Below, one piece after another: positions 8,711 to 18,533 of a stretch of 64,000 bases of DNA. The stretch's first letter is position 1, and each line of letters starts with the position of its first letter. Origin of the DNA: Fimenecus sp045545735 (GTDB lineage: Bacteria > Bacillota > Clostridia > Oscillospirales > Acutalibacteraceae); contig JAZQBM010000004.1 in the NCBI GenBank assembly GCA_045545735.1, positions 139,522-203,521 on the forward strand. Reading direction: 5' to 3'. Position numbers and translations under genes: made by a program. The notes beneath the pieces were generated by a model. It was not told the origin of the DNA and did no database searches. It worked only from the letters and a program-made list of their open reading frames with translations.

Positions 8711-9862
8711 ATGTCCAATCCTAAAGTTTATAAACGCAATGATGGCAATTATTGCTTTAAATTATTTGGCAAAACTTATGTAAGAGCAAAGCGTAAGGAT
8801 GCTGAAAAATACTATACTGAATTGCTGAATAGCACAAAATACAGAAAATTAGTTGAGGATTATGGTAAAACTACAATAGCTCAACTTATGTATGACTGGC
8901 TTGGTCTTCAAAAGGGTTTGACCAAGAAGGTAAGTACATACGACCGCAAAGTGCAGATTGTTGAGCATCAGATTGTCCCCTATTTAGAAAAACAGCAGGT
9001 TATATCATTAACTTCAACTACTGTTCAGACCTGGCTTAATGAACTTGCTGTGCAGGGATACAGTTATTCAACGATTAAAAAAGCAAAAGAATATTTACAA
9101 GCAGCTTTACGATTTCACAAAATTCTCAACAAATTTGAAGAAAATCCATTTGATGATGTGGTCGTCCCTGCAAGTGCTCCGTCAAAAAAATCAGATGATA
9201 TCGTTTATTACACCGAAAAAGAAATAAAGAAAATCTATGCTGCAGCAACTAAAAAAGATTCAACAGGTAAATACATATACAGACTTGGTGATGCGGTTAT
9301 AGTGCTTGGCGAAACAGGTATGCGTTCAGGTGAATTCCTTGCTTTGACTTGGAACGATGTGGATTTCAAAAACGGAATGATATCAATTACCAAAACAAGA
9401 CAGCACGTAAAAAATCACAACAAAAAAACACCCACGGAACCAAGTTACGTGGATGTTATAAATCCTCCTAAAACTGAATCAAGTATTAGGACTATTCCAA
9501 TGTCAAAAAAATGCAAAGCGGCAATGAAAAGACTTCAAAAGCTCAATGGCGGATTTGAGTATGTATCTTCTACAGAAAAGAAAACTCCAATCACCGTTAG
9601 AAACTTTGCAAGAATGTTCCGCGACATTTTATATGCTGCAGAAATGGACAAAGCCATTGATGAACGTGGAAGGATCGTGAATAAAATCTACGGCCCTCAC
9701 TCAATGCGTCATTCGTTTGCTACTCGCCTTATCAACAAGAAAGATGCTAATATTGCTATTGTGTCCAAACTTCTCGGTCACGCCGATGTCAGCGTCACCA
9801 TAAACAAGTATGTACATACTAAGGACGAAGATAAGATTAACACAATTAAATTGCTTGATTAA
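8711..9862 (+). CDS. int: Tyrosine recombinase / integrase
   Basis: Site-specific recombinase of 383 residues that would integrate and excise the 42-kb element at tRNA-Trp. Residues 1-45 form a small arm-binding domain, about 55-150 the core-binding SAM-like helical domain, and 165-375 the catalytic domain. Catalytic residues visible are Arg205 (TGMRSGE), His330 and Arg333 (PHSMRHSF), His356 (LLGHADV) and the nucleophile Tyr367 (NKYVH). Length is typical of the Tn916/ICE group. The ribosome site AAAGGAGG is strong. The gene converges on xis with a 4-base overlap of coding ends. Confidence 0.95.
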   Translation: MSNPKVYKRNDGNYCFKLFGKTYVRAKRKDAEKYYTELLNSTKYRKLVEDYGKTTIAQLMYDWLGLQKGLTKKVSTYDRKVQIVEHQIVPYLEKQQVISLTSTTVQTWLNELAVQGYSYSTIKKAKEYLQAALRFHKILNKFEENPFDDVVVPASAPSKKSDDIVYYTEKEIKKIYAAATKKDSTGKYIYRLGDAVIVLGETGMRSGEFLALTWNDVDFKNGMISITKTRQHVKNHNKKTPTEPSYVDVINPPKTESSIRTIPMSKKCKAAMKRLQKLNGGFEYVSSTEKKTPITVRNFARMFRDILYAAEMDKAIDERGRIVNKIYGPHSMRHSFATRLINKKDANIAIVSKLLGHADVSVTINKYVHTKDEDKINTIKLLD

Positions 9863-10077
9863 AGATAAAACACTTTATTCTCATAATACTCAAGCCATTC
9901 TTTCAACGCGGAGACTGTTACATAGTAACGGCCTCCGATTTTTATTGATGGGAATGCCGGTGAGCGTAGCAAATCATATGCTCTATTAATGCCACATCTC
10001 ATCACTTTCTTCAATTCTTTTGCTGTAAGCAATTCTGTTGTAAGGTCTTCAAATGAATAATTTTTAGAAACTATCAT
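9859..10077 (-). CDS. xis: Excisionase-like MerR/HTH_17 protein
   Basis: A 72-residue DNA-binding protein with the excisionase-type winged helix: LLTAKELKKVMRCGINRAYDLLR, then FPSIKIGGRYYVTVSALKEWLE. Proteins of this kind bend attL/attR DNA and direct the adjacent integrase toward excision. It is convergent with int (4-base overlap), has AAAGGAGAAATT before the ATG, and is followed upstream by a 400-base non-coding stretch. Confidence 0.85.
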   Translation of the reverse strand: MIVSKNYSFEDLTTELLTAKELKKVMRCGINRAYDLLRSPAFPSIKIGGRYYVTVSALKEWLEYYENKVFYL

Positions 10078-10484
10078 ATAATTTCTCCTTTTTTAATTTA
10101 TTTTGAAAAAAGTATGAAATTTTTTATATAAATAAATTTTCATATATAAAAAAACTGCTTATTTTGATAATTTTTCAAAAATTTTTCAAAAAATGGAAAA
10201 AGGAGGTGCGAGACCGACACCTCCTCTCCAAAAAACATAAGAAAAAAAGACATTGTGTTTGCAAGGAAAGAACAAACACGACAACAAAATAAGGAATATA
10301 GGGAAAAACAAGGAATTAAATGGAGACGGCGGAGGAACAACACAAACTCCGCCAAATTATGTACGCGACTGATTGCGATGTAGAGCTTCCCTATAACAAA
10401 CTCCTATCGTATTTTATTCAGTCACATTAAGTATGACATTTAGTATTTATGGCAACCGAAAAAATGACAGAAATTAATTAAAAA
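10078..10484. other. Non-coding stretch with two hairpins
   Basis: About 400 bases without a convincing gene. Two perfect hairpins are seen: AGGAGGTG (10201-10208) with CACCTCCT (10218-10225), and GGCGGAG (10328-10334) with CTCCGCC (10347-10353). A 36-codon reading frame on the plus strand (10320-10430, after AAGGAATTAA) could be coding, but nothing else supports it. The rest is A/T-rich. It may hold regulatory sequence for xis or an origin; I cannot tell. Confidence 0.4.
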
Positions 10485-11243
10485 TTAGAAAATTGTTAAA
10501 TCGTTGGTGTAAGTTACCTCCTGTCTCTCATAAGTCAAAGTGCTGTTAGGCACCCAAGAGCTTTTGATAGATTCGGGTACAAACAAAAACTCCAACATAA
10601 TTTGATTGATTTTCTTTTGCACTTTACGAGCAAGCCCAGCTGGACCATACACAGTAATATATGTTTTTATCTCGTCAGTTGACGGATTAATAACTGCTGT
10701 TCTGATTTCCACTACAACAGAATTAGTTTTAATTGCTTCAAGTAGCGTCACTGCCGAAAGGTCATCCATAAACACCTTAGAAATATACTCTTTCTCTTTG
10801 AGTCGGTCAGCAATCTTTTGGAGTAGTAATGGCGTACATTTTTCGCCATAAAAATGCATTTCGATAGCCATTACAGTACGATTTTCATATAATCTGAGAA
10901 CGTTATATGTGCAACAATCGTACTTCTCTTTAGCAAGAATAGAAGAGATTTGTTCTCGTAACTCTTTGATTTTCTTCACACCAATCTTGCCATAGATTCT
11001 TACATTAAGACTGTTGTTATACACGTTTACACTGAATAAAATAATGTACTCATCTTTTTTAAGCCAATTTTCAAACAACTTGATTTTTTCAATGGGAAAA
11101 TTATACGAGAAAAATAGATTCTCGATTTTTTCAAGTTCTTCAATGCATTCTTTCGATAATATACAATGGTCACGGATGTAGTCCTTGAAAGCTCCGTTGT
11201 ATATTTTGAACTCATATTGGTCTAATAGCTTTTTATTTAGCAT
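10485..11243 (-). CDS. Unknown element-encoded protein
   Basis: A 252-residue soluble protein that I do not recognise. I choose the ATG at 11243 because GAGGAGGGAG lies directly before it; an in-frame upstream codon at 11276 would lie inside the preceding gene. It is a mixed alpha/beta protein with two similar-looking Lys/Glu-rich halves (KKIKELREQISSILAKE near residue 100; ARKVQKKINQIMLEFL near 215), and no cysteine pairs or signal peptide. Its start overlaps the end of the 105-aa gene by 11 bases, so the two form a translationally coupled pair next to int/xis, suggesting a role in element maintenance or regulation. Confidence 0.7.
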   Translation of the reverse strand: MLNKKLLDQYEFKIYNGAFKDYIRDHCILSKECIEELEKIENLFFSYNFPIEKIKLFENWLKKDEYIILFSVNVYNNSLNVRIYGKIGVKKIKELREQISSILAKEKYDCCTYNVLRLYENRTVMAIEMHFYGEKCTPLLLQKIADRLKEKEYISKVFMDDLSAVTLLEAIKTNSVVVEIRTAVINPSTDEIKTYITVYGPAGLARKVQKKINQIMLEFLFVPESIKSSWVPNSTLTYERQEVTYTNDLTIF

Positions 11244-11550
11244 TTTCTCCCTCCTCAAAACTGTTGATATAAGCAACCATTTTCGCCGTATCTATAAACA
11301 TAAGAACAATCTTGTTCTCCATATGAAATTCCGGCAATTTATGATAGAAAAAGCTATCAAACTGACGACTCAGTTTTTCTGCATCCTCCTCTGTGTAGTT
11401 ATAACAATGAACGAAAACTATCGGCACCTGATAGGCATCGTCAATCACAGCAAACTTGTGACTATGGTCATGTATGTTAATATAATTCCGACCGTAATAT
11501 AAGTTTTCATTAGCATTCATTATCCGCTTCAAATCTTCAGTATTTATCAA
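11233..11550 (-). CDS. Unknown 105-aa element protein, TTG start
   Basis: Small soluble protein, not recognised. The best start is TTG at 11550, which has AAAGGAG nine bases upstream; the ATG at 11520 has no ribosome site. The central part alternates hydrophobic strands (FAVIDDAYQVPIVFVHCYNY, IVLMFIDTAKMVAYI), suggesting a compact alpha/beta fold. The coding end overlaps the start of the 252-aa gene. The pair is read toward xis. Confidence 0.65.
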   Translation of the reverse strand: MINTEDLKRIMNANENLYYGRNYINIHDHSHKFAVIDDAYQVPIVFVHCYNYTEEDAEKLSRQFDSFFYHKLPEFHMENKIVLMFIDTAKMVAYINSFEEGENAK

Positions 11551-11673
11551 CTAAAACACTCCTTTGTAAATAATAAGATTTTTATTTAAATATTAACTTG
11601 TGGTCTCTCTACCCTCCTTTCGTGATTATTTGATATAAGTATGTTAGTTGATATATTTGTACAAATAAAAAAG

Positions 11674-11693
11674 CAACCCACAAATGTGGGTTG
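11674..11693 (-). terminator. Possible terminator hairpin
   Basis: CAACCCAC (11674-11681) pairs with GTGGGTTG (11686-11693). On the minus strand it is followed by CTTTTTTATTTG. It could stop readthrough from the helicase operon before the 11550 gene pair. Confidence 0.5.
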
Positions 11694-11741
11694 AAAGAAT
11701 AAATTTTTATGTACCCGTTTAATCGTTGAATTTGGATACCT

Positions 11742-11782
11742 CCTATGATATACTTATTTTAATGCAAAGTATATTTTATAGG
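11742..11782 (+). promoter_or_regulatory. Inverted repeat covering the cupin ribosome site
   Basis: CCTATGATATACTT at 11742-11755 faces AAGTATATTTTATAGG at 11767-11782, an imperfect palindrome whose right arm runs into the GGAG ribosome site of the cupin gene. It could be an operator or an RNA hairpin limiting translation. Confidence 0.45.
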
Positions 11783-11792
11783 AGTTTAAAGT

Positions 11793-12158
11793 ATGGAATT
11801 TATCAGCAAAGAGAGCATAAAAGAATTATCAAATCCAGGCGTGGTATCAAGGCAGTTGCTAAATCCTGATAATTCATCAAGTGAGAGAGTAACCATCACA
11901 GAAGTATATATTGAAGCCGGTGCTATTCAACCAAGACATACTCATAATGCATCTGAACAGATTTGGTATGCTATTAAAGGTAATGGAAAGCTATTGCTTG
12001 CTGATGATAAAGAAAAAGACTTCAAAGCGGGCGATGTTGTCCGTTTCGAAGAAAATGATATTCATGGCTTATTAAATGATAGCAATGATGAGTTTGTATA
12101 TATCTCAGTAACTGCCCCACCAATTCATTTTGGATATGCTTATAAAAACGCGAAGTAA
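11793..12158 (+). CDS. Cupin-domain protein
   Basis: Single-domain cupin of 121 residues. Cupin motif 1 is QPRHTHNASEQIWYAIKGNG, with His-x-His and Glu as metal ligands, and motif 2 lies in FKAGDVVRFEENDIHGLLN, with the third His. Such small cupins bind a metal and a small ligand; the reaction is not predictable. It is alone on the plus strand, preceded by the palindrome at 11742-11782 and followed by a strong hairpin. Its place between the int module and the defence operon suggests passenger cargo. Confidence 0.85.
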   Translation: MEFISKESIKELSNPGVVSRQLLNPDNSSSERVTITEVYIEAGAIQPRHTHNASEQIWYAIKGNGKLLLADDKEKDFKAGDVVRFEENDIHGLLNDSNDEFVYISVTAPPIHFGYAYKNAK

Positions 12159-12203
12159 ATATACTTCAATTAATGAATTTTTTAAATATATTAAATGATA
12201 AAC

Positions 12204-12233
12204 GCCTATGAGGTTATCACCAACCTCATAGGC
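12204..12233. terminator. Hairpin between the cupin gene and the Dam gene, possibly bidirectional
   Basis: GCCTATGAGGTT (12204-12215) pairs perfectly with AACCTCATAGGC (12222-12233). It lies between two convergent genes and the flanks are T/A-rich, though without a clean T run. Confidence 0.6.
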
Positions 12234-12356
12234 ATCATTATTTATTATTGAGTAAGTTTTTCTAACAAAAATTTATCATGACAAATGATATGTCCTATTC
12301 CAATCTCTTCTTTGTTTTTCTATATCACAAAGGGTTTCAAAAGTCCAGCGAAATAT

Positions 12357-13268
12357 TCATGTGCATTTTCTAAAATTAATTTTAATATCTGCCGTTGCTA
12401 ATTCGTTGACCGTTGGTACTAATGTACAGCTACTCAAAAACATGATCTCTGAATTCAGTCCAGTATTTGCCACTCCGTAAATCAAATCAAAATTATATCC
12501 TTGATAAGCATTATATATTGTTTTAATTTCGTCAACATCATCATATGTGACAATCCAGGGACAATTCAAATTTACAATCAAATCTCTTATTTGTTCGTGG
12601 TCTTTATGTTCAAAGAAGTTTTTATATAACTGCTTACCTTTACGATAATAAGGTGGGTCAAAATAGATAAACGCATTTCTCATATATCTTTGAGCGTAAA
12701 CATTCAAAAATGTACGCACATCATGATTGTATAGGTGAATTTTATGTCTGTATTTTGCGATTTTTTTTACTCTTACAATCAGATCATCTTTGTTAAACCT
12801 TGCATCAATTAAATAATTGCCGGTTTGATCATGTCCACCAATTGGTCCTGCACTTAAAATCCCAGAACGATTCGTGCGATTTAAATAAAATGTCGCAAAT
12901 CCAAGTTCAAATGAGTATTTTTTATTTTGTGTATTATAAATATCTTTCTGTTTTCTCCACTCAGCGTCGTTTATCGGCGTATCTTCTATCATTTTAATGA
13001 ATTTTCGCGTATTTGTAAGTATTGCTCTCCACATAGAATATATCGCTTTATCATAATCGTTTATTACTATTTCACTGACCGTTCCGTTAAATAGTAATTC
13101 GAGTGCCGTTCCGGCTCCGCCGGCGAAAGGCTCGATATAAACAGGATTCTGTAGGTTTGCCTTCTTAATCACTAAAGATACAAAAGGAGCAAGTTTGCTT
13201 TTGCCACCAGGATACCTAAGTGGAGAATAATTCTTTAATTTTATTTCTTGTATATTTTGTTGAGCCAT
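12357..13268 (-). CDS. Dam-type N6-adenine DNA methyltransferase (D12 class)
   Basis: Cytoplasmic DNA modification enzyme of 303 residues. I choose the ATG at 13268 (MAQQ), with TTGGAGG upstream, over the longer frame that begins at 13325. Motifs: RYPGGKSKLAPF (residues 18-29), the SAM-binding IEPFAGGAGTALELL (45-59) and the catalytic DPPY at 204-207. This is the D12/Dam arrangement, which often methylates GATC-like sites. Dam-class enzymes are typical self-protection partners. It is the last gene of the helicase operon, starting 58 bases after the helicase stop. The last 22 residues extend past the usual family end and may be unrelated. Confidence 0.88.
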   Translation of the reverse strand: MAQQNIQEIKLKNYSPLRYPGGKSKLAPFVSLVIKKANLQNPVYIEPFAGGAGTALELLFNGTVSEIVINDYDKAIYSMWRAILTNTRKFIKMIEDTPINDAEWRKQKDIYNTQNKKYSFELGFATFYLNRTNRSGILSAGPIGGHDQTGNYLIDARFNKDDLIVRVKKIAKYRHKIHLYNHDVRTFLNVYAQRYMRNAFIYFDPPYYRKGKQLYKNFFEHKDHEQIRDLIVNLNCPWIVTYDDVDEIKTIYNAYQGYNFDLIYGVANTGLNSEIMFLSSCTLVPTVNELATADIKINFRKCT

Positions 13269-13326
13269 ATTATGCCTCCAAGTAATTATTTCCGCCAGAT
13301 ATCTAGTGGCAAAAGCCACTTTCAAA

Positions 13327-16300
13327 TCAGACTGAGTAATCTCTAAATGTCATAAAAGCATTTGGCAACCAGTCTGTCAAATCATACGGATTAAAATAAA
13401 GTTTTTGTGGATCCGAGTTATCTTTTTTCATAAGAGCTGGAATGACTTCCAAACTTAAAGATTTGGGAAATTTTCTGCTACCATCTTCCTCTATCAATTT
13501 CAACAAAGGATAAACCATTGCATCCGTCTCTTCCTTGTCATATTTAGATGGATACTTGTTTAGCTCAGCATAATCAAGTAACTGCAACCCCAACTTTCTA
13601 TCAAAGAGATAATGATTCCTCTGATTATAATAATTATCAAGACAATTCTTACAAGATCTTGAGCATTCGCAATTACTCAAAATCTCTCGAGTCCTAACTA
13701 ATACCCTATCTAGAATTGTTCCAATCAAAGATGAATATCCCGCACCACTTGTCAAATTGTCATAGAAGAACATTTCAATATGCGAATTTCCATCTCTTTT
13801 TATACGTGGTCTCCATCCACCACTTATTTCATTATAATCGATATCGAGTTCTAATGAAATAGCTTTTTTCATTGCCTCGTGTAACGTTGTTACAGCAGCC
13901 CTTAAAATCGCCTTTTCTTCAGAGTTGTTTATGCCGACTAGTTTGTTTGAATCATATTCTATATCCAACATAAACATATCTGTCATAAACTCGTACCCGA
14001 GAAAAATGTTTGGTTCGACAGTGCCATCATGTCTACACAATGTTCGATCATGATATGGTTGTGTGAATTTGTAGTTACCTGTATCGGTCTCTTCCGCAAC
14101 ATCAGCACCTCCGCATTTTTTGCAAACATTAAATCCATTTTTTCGCTTTCCCATATTCACTGTAAGTACTTTTTTATCAGAAAGTTCTATATATTTTATA
14201 TTGCTTTCACCATAACTCTGCATAGCATCTGCTGCACTTGGTACATATGAATAATATGGAGCCTCAGTATAGGTAAACTCTTCACTTTCATCTTCATGAT
14301 GAACTTCTTCCCCCTTAACCGGAGCAAATCCCCATGGTTTTAACATTTTGTGAGGATCTACGCGTGCACCACAATAAGGACAAGCTCCATCCTGAGCATC
14401 CTCCGCTTTGTTTCCAAACCAGTTACATTCCGTACACACAAAAATATCACTATAATAATCCGGACTATTGAAATAATATTCAGCCTGATTATCTTCAAAG
14501 CCTTTTGGTCGGGGATTTGCGTAAACTCCACCACTTCGATAAATCTTTTTATCAATAGTAACAAATCTTCCAGGGGCATATTCGCTTAAGGCAACAGCAA
14601 TATCGCGCTCGGGTGCATATCTTATTTCTCGGGGCGCATATTTGCCTTTCTCTGATTCCTCCTCAACAAAAAAGCGAACCACATTTTTTGGGAAGGAATA
14701 GGAAGGGATAAATCCTTCGCTATAGAACACATCAAAAGCATCTGTTTCTTTATCATTTGCAGTATATTGTGCTCGCTTCCCTTCAGCAAGAACCATTAAT
14801 TTGATCTTATTAAAACTTTCAATAGTTTTTTCCGTATTAAAGGACAATGATTTTGCATACTCGACAAATGCTACACCAAATTCCTCACAGAAGGTTATTA
14901 TACCAACATCCATAATACTATCAAAGCGTTCCTTCATCCCTGGTGATGACATAAAACCGTTTATAACCAACATGTTTGTATGTCGCTGCAAAATTTTTGG
15001 GTTGTTTCTGTCTATCCACGGTTTTCTCGGGGCACCAGATATCATTTCATCGGGATGTGCAAAATAATGACTGTCATGAACCCCTCCAGAAGCATATGTA
15101 ACAATTGTTGATATACCGGCATTCTTTCGACCTGCTCGTCCTGCACGTTGCTGATAATTTTCACGCATTGGGGGAATATTTCTCAAACCGACCGCAGTCA
15201 AAGAACCAATATCAATACCAACTTCCATCGTAGTTGTACAACTCAAAACATCAATGGAATTCTCACCGTGTTCGCCAGCATTGATATCTTGAAATCTCAT
15301 TTCGTATTTTTCTGTGCGACTCCAAGTTTCGCTTTTAACCCCTTTATGCGACAATTGTGCAGTATGTTCCTCTGTATCAATTGTATGAATTCCGTCAATT
15401 TTTTCAAGAGCATTTAGAACAGGTATGCGCCAGAAGTCGAATCGTTCCAAATCTGCAACGCTTATTTTGGTAAGATCTTGTTTTTCAAAACAAGCACCAC
15501 AGTAATCTCCTAACTTAAATGGTGACAGCTTACCGCACTTTGTACATCTATACCATTCAAAATGTTTGTCCGCTAATTCTATTTTCACTGTAGAAAGTTT
15601 AATATAATACTTGTTATTCGAGGCAGCACCAAAGAAAATATCTCGAATCTTTGTTGTCAAGGCTTCTATATTTGATTCCTGAATATCAAGATATTGAGGA
15701 AGTAGTTGGATAAGCTTTGAATCCAATGACCGAGAAAAGTCAAAAGAAAGTCCGAAATCTTGTGCTTTACTACGTCCTGGCAAATCTCTTCGTATATCAT
15801 CGGGTATAGATTCACCAAGCGCCGCACTATCATCCATAACATCCCAAAACAACAATACTAACGCCTTATACAAATCGTTAGTGTTAATTTCAATCTCGTG
15901 CTCTTCCAAATCAAAAATGCAATCTTCTAACGCATCCGAAACAGGAGCAAGAAAACCAATTCCTATATCCTTAAAGGAACGAGGACTTTCAGTGAAAAAT
16001 GTTAATAGTTGTTCATAATACTCATCAGGCAAATTTTGATACTCCTGTGCCAATGCAGAGTAATCTATAGGTCTGCCCCTTCGAGCATATCGTTTTTTTC
16101 TATCAAAAAAGGTTCGCTTATCATCTTGAAATTTATCTCTACTCAATCCACTGAAAAAGGTTAATTGATTTTGAATGCACACATCCAAGAATGCTGGATA
16201 TAAATCAGCTAATGAGTGTTCTTTTTCGTCAATTTTAAGCAAGAGCGTGGACAACATAACAGCTTGGCGAAATGCATCCGCGTCTGAAGATTTCGACAAA

Positions 16301-18531
16301 TCTCGTGCGAGTTTAGCTGCGTTTTGGCGCGAATCTGAAAATAATAAAACCTTTTTTCCTTGATTTATCATTTCGGACCTTGCTGGTTGCAACTCAAACT
16401 GTGCTTTTGTCAAATTGTAAAATGGAATATTTCCCTTTGTTGAAAAATCACTTGGTTTTTTCAACCTCATTGGTTTTCTGCATCTAGGACAAGTTGCAAA
16501 AGTATATGCGTGCTCATTTAAATCAAATTTATCTGTATAAATAACCCTCAACAAATTAGGATCATCTTTCTCAGATAGGTACAGTTTCCCTGTAAAAGGA
16601 TCAAGCGACCCTATTTTATCCTTTGGATTACTATCATAACCATCAGGCACAACATATAAAAGCATTTCTTTTAAAGAATTAACATCGCCATTCAATCCTC
16701 GTTGAGAGAAGACATACCAATAAGGATATCCTTCATTAAGTTGAACATACACTTTAAGATATAGTGCACCGCATTTCACATGGTTTACCAGCTCGTATAT
16801 TCTTCCACCACATTCGCAATTCTCTTTTCGAAGAGAAATCACTTTTCCTAACTTCAATTTTTCTGCCTGTGAATATTTCGAACATGAGCAATTCGGATTA
16901 GAACAAGCATATATACCTTGTAATCCACGTAAGAACATGTGAAGTCTAACAGGGAAAAGAACATTTCCATCTTTACATGCCAAAGAAACTATAGATAACA
17001 AAGAGTCCAATGCTAATTCTGATTTTTCATGTTCTCCAAAGATTTGTTCTTTTAAGAAACTATACGATTTGGCGCCTTCTCTACAAAGCACGTTTAGTTT
17101 AACAAAAGCTTCATATCTCGGCAAATTATTATAAAGCCATTTTTGTGCTTCATTACAAGTAATATCTACTGGCAATTTTTCACAATATACTAATTCTGCA
17201 AACCTTTTAATTTTATCAGCAAATTCATTTTCTGTAACTTGCTCTGAACCGACTTCCGCTAAAGCATCTATGTCAAGAGAAATATCGGATTCTTCAGGTA
17301 TTTCCTCTCTTTCACCATACAGAAATTCACAATCAGAAGGTGCTTTACCTGTGAGTCCTGTATAAAAATCATTAATTGATTCCTGATCCTCTAGAGGCAT
17401 ACTAGCAGTAGTTAAAATAAACTGAACTTTTTCAAGATTAATTTCCAAACGCATAAAAAGACGTTCCAAAAGAAGTGCAATCTCACCTCCCGAAGAACCT
17501 CTGTACATATGAGCTTCATCCAAAACAATAAGCAACTTGTTTTCTGGAGACTCATTTAACCACTGTTTTGTACTTTCCCAAATATGAGCTTCTCTTTGAC
17601 GCATTAACATATACTCTAACATAGAATAATTAGTTACAAGAATATCCGGAGGACAAGATTGCATTTCAAAACGAGTGATAAATTCTGCATCAAGTGGGTC
17701 GGGTGTATGAAAATTATTCTCCAGGTTGTCAATGAATTTTTTCATACCGTTTTTGCCATATCTTGCTGGATATTTATTAATTCTATGCAAACCTTTAATG
17801 TTTAATTCTTGCTGTCTTTGTTTTTCTTCTGTAGCATTTTCATCTACCAAATAACTATCTCTAAAAGTTTCTGCTAATTCTCTGCTACTTGCCATTTTTG
17901 CATCGCCAGCATATGGTGTTCTCCCCGTATACATTCCAAAATGAGGAATTCTATCTACTTTCGCATCTTTTGTAAAATATTCAATATATTCATCGGAGCC
18001 CATTATCCTTCTAAAACGTGCCAACTGATCGGAAACAAGGGCATTCATTGGATAAATAATCAATGTCCGTACTGCATTTGATTGAAAAGACTCAGGTCTT
18101 GTTTTAGCTTCATCAATACATTTTGAAATAATTGGCCAAATAAAGCACTCTGTTTTACCGGAACCTGTTCCAGTTGACACAAAAAGATCTTTCCCAGAAA
18201 TAAAAGATTGTAACGCTTTCACCTGATGTGCAAAAGGATCTTCAAACACTCCAAGTTTAGCTTCTATTAACTTTATTAAAAAATCTTTTATATGTGAAGG
18301 AATTTCTTCCTCTGAAGAGTTCTTAATTCCACTCTTCATTTTTTTATATGAGGCAGCCGTTTCAATATACGGCTCTTTTGCAATATTAGTGGCGTCAGAA
18401 CACATCTCTCCAAGTATATCTTCAGCATATAATAATAAGGTTTCGCTATTTGCAAGATAGTCTGATTTTATGTAATTACTCAAACGATTACGAATTGCAT
18501 CATAATACTGTTGTACGCCATTATTTTCCAT
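13327..18531 (-). CDS. Giant DUF1998 superfamily 2 helicase, DruE-like
   Basis: ATP-dependent DNA translocase/helicase of 1734 residues. Helicase domain 1 has Walker A STGTGSGKTE near residue 120 and DEAH (339-342, in VLDEAHMYRGSSGGE). The second RecA domain has LLFSDSRQNAAKL and MEVGIDIGSLTAVGLRNIPP...QQRAGRAGRK near residue 1130. Four zinc clusters appear (CPRCRKP, CTKCGKL..CGAC, CTECNWF..CPYC, CKKC). The C-terminal DUF1998 has GAGYSSLIG and the Cys cluster CECSRSCKNCLDNYYNQRNH. Size and architecture resemble DruE of Druantia rather than MrfA (much shorter). The second ATG (18531) is favoured by spacing from GGAGG. It overlaps the preceding gene at TAATG. Confidence 0.9.
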   Translation of the reverse strand: MENNGVQQYYDAIRNRLSNYIKSDYLANSETLLLYAEDILGEMCSDATNIAKEPYIETAASYKKMKSGIKNSSEEEIPSHIKDFLIKLIEAKLGVFEDPFAHQVKALQSFISGKDLFVSTGTGSGKTECFIWPIISKCIDEAKTRPESFQSNAVRTLIIYPMNALVSDQLARFRRIMGSDEYIEYFTKDAKVDRIPHFGMYTGRTPYAGDAKMASSRELAETFRDSYLVDENATEEKQRQQELNIKGLHRINKYPARYGKNGMKKFIDNLENNFHTPDPLDAEFITRFEMQSCPPDILVTNYSMLEYMLMRQREAHIWESTKQWLNESPENKLLIVLDEAHMYRGSSGGEIALLLERLFMRLEINLEKVQFILTTASMPLEDQESINDFYTGLTGKAPSDCEFLYGEREEIPEESDISLDIDALAEVGSEQVTENEFADKIKRFAELVYCEKLPVDITCNEAQKWLYNNLPRYEAFVKLNVLCREGAKSYSFLKEQIFGEHEKSELALDSLLSIVSLACKDGNVLFPVRLHMFLRGLQGIYACSNPNCSCSKYSQAEKLKLGKVISLRKENCECGGRIYELVNHVKCGALYLKVYVQLNEGYPYWYVFSQRGLNGDVNSLKEMLLYVVPDGYDSNPKDKIGSLDPFTGKLYLSEKDDPNLLRVIYTDKFDLNEHAYTFATCPRCRKPMRLKKPSDFSTKGNIPFYNLTKAQFELQPARSEMINQGKKVLLFSDSRQNAAKLARDLSKSSDADAFRQAVMLSTLLLKIDEKEHSLADLYPAFLDVCIQNQLTFFSGLSRDKFQDDKRTFFDRKKRYARRGRPIDYSALAQEYQNLPDEYYEQLLTFFTESPRSFKDIGIGFLAPVSDALEDCIFDLEEHEIEINTNDLYKALVLLFWDVMDDSAALGESIPDDIRRDLPGRSKAQDFGLSFDFSRSLDSKLIQLLPQYLDIQESNIEALTTKIRDIFFGAASNNKYYIKLSTVKIELADKHFEWYRCTKCGKLSPFKLGDYCGACFEKQDLTKISVADLERFDFWRIPVLNALEKIDGIHTIDTEEHTAQLSHKGVKSETWSRTEKYEMRFQDINAGEHGENSIDVLSCTTTMEVGIDIGSLTAVGLRNIPPMRENYQQRAGRAGRKNAGISTIVTYASGGVHDSHYFAHPDEMISGAPRKPWIDRNNPKILQRHTNMLVINGFMSSPGMKERFDSIMDVGIITFCEEFGVAFVEYAKSLSFNTEKTIESFNKIKLMVLAEGKRAQYTANDKETDAFDVFYSEGFIPSYSFPKNVVRFFVEEESEKGKYAPREIRYAPERDIAVALSEYAPGRFVTIDKKIYRSGGVYANPRPKGFEDNQAEYYFNSPDYYSDIFVCTECNWFGNKAEDAQDGACPYCGARVDPHKMLKPWGFAPVKGEEVHHEDESEEFTYTEAPYYSYVPSAADAMQSYGESNIKYIELSDKKVLTVNMGKRKNGFNVCKKCGGADVAEETDTGNYKFTQPYHDRTLCRHDGTVEPNIFLGYEFMTDMFMLDIEYDSNKLVGINNSEEKAILRAAVTTLHEAMKKAISLELDIDYNEISGGWRPRIKRDGNSHIEMFFYDNLTSGAGYSSLIGTILDRVLVRTREILSNCECSRSCKNCLDNYYNQRNHYLFDRKLGLQLLDYAELNKYPSKYDKEETDAMVYPLLKLIEEDGSRKFPKSLSLEVIPALMKKDNSDPQKLYFNPYDLTDWLPNAFMTFRDYSV

Positions 18532-18533
18532 CA

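Noticed and set aside
10140..10355. 71-codon minus-strand frame after xis
   Set aside because: Low-complexity, Phe/Leu/Ser-rich translation of A/T and A-rich DNA, no ribosome site; two hairpins lie inside it.
12245..12356. Possible coding remnant downstream of the Dam gene on the minus strand (GHIICHDKFLLEKLTQ in one frame)
   Set aside because: Too short and frame-broken to support; could be chance.
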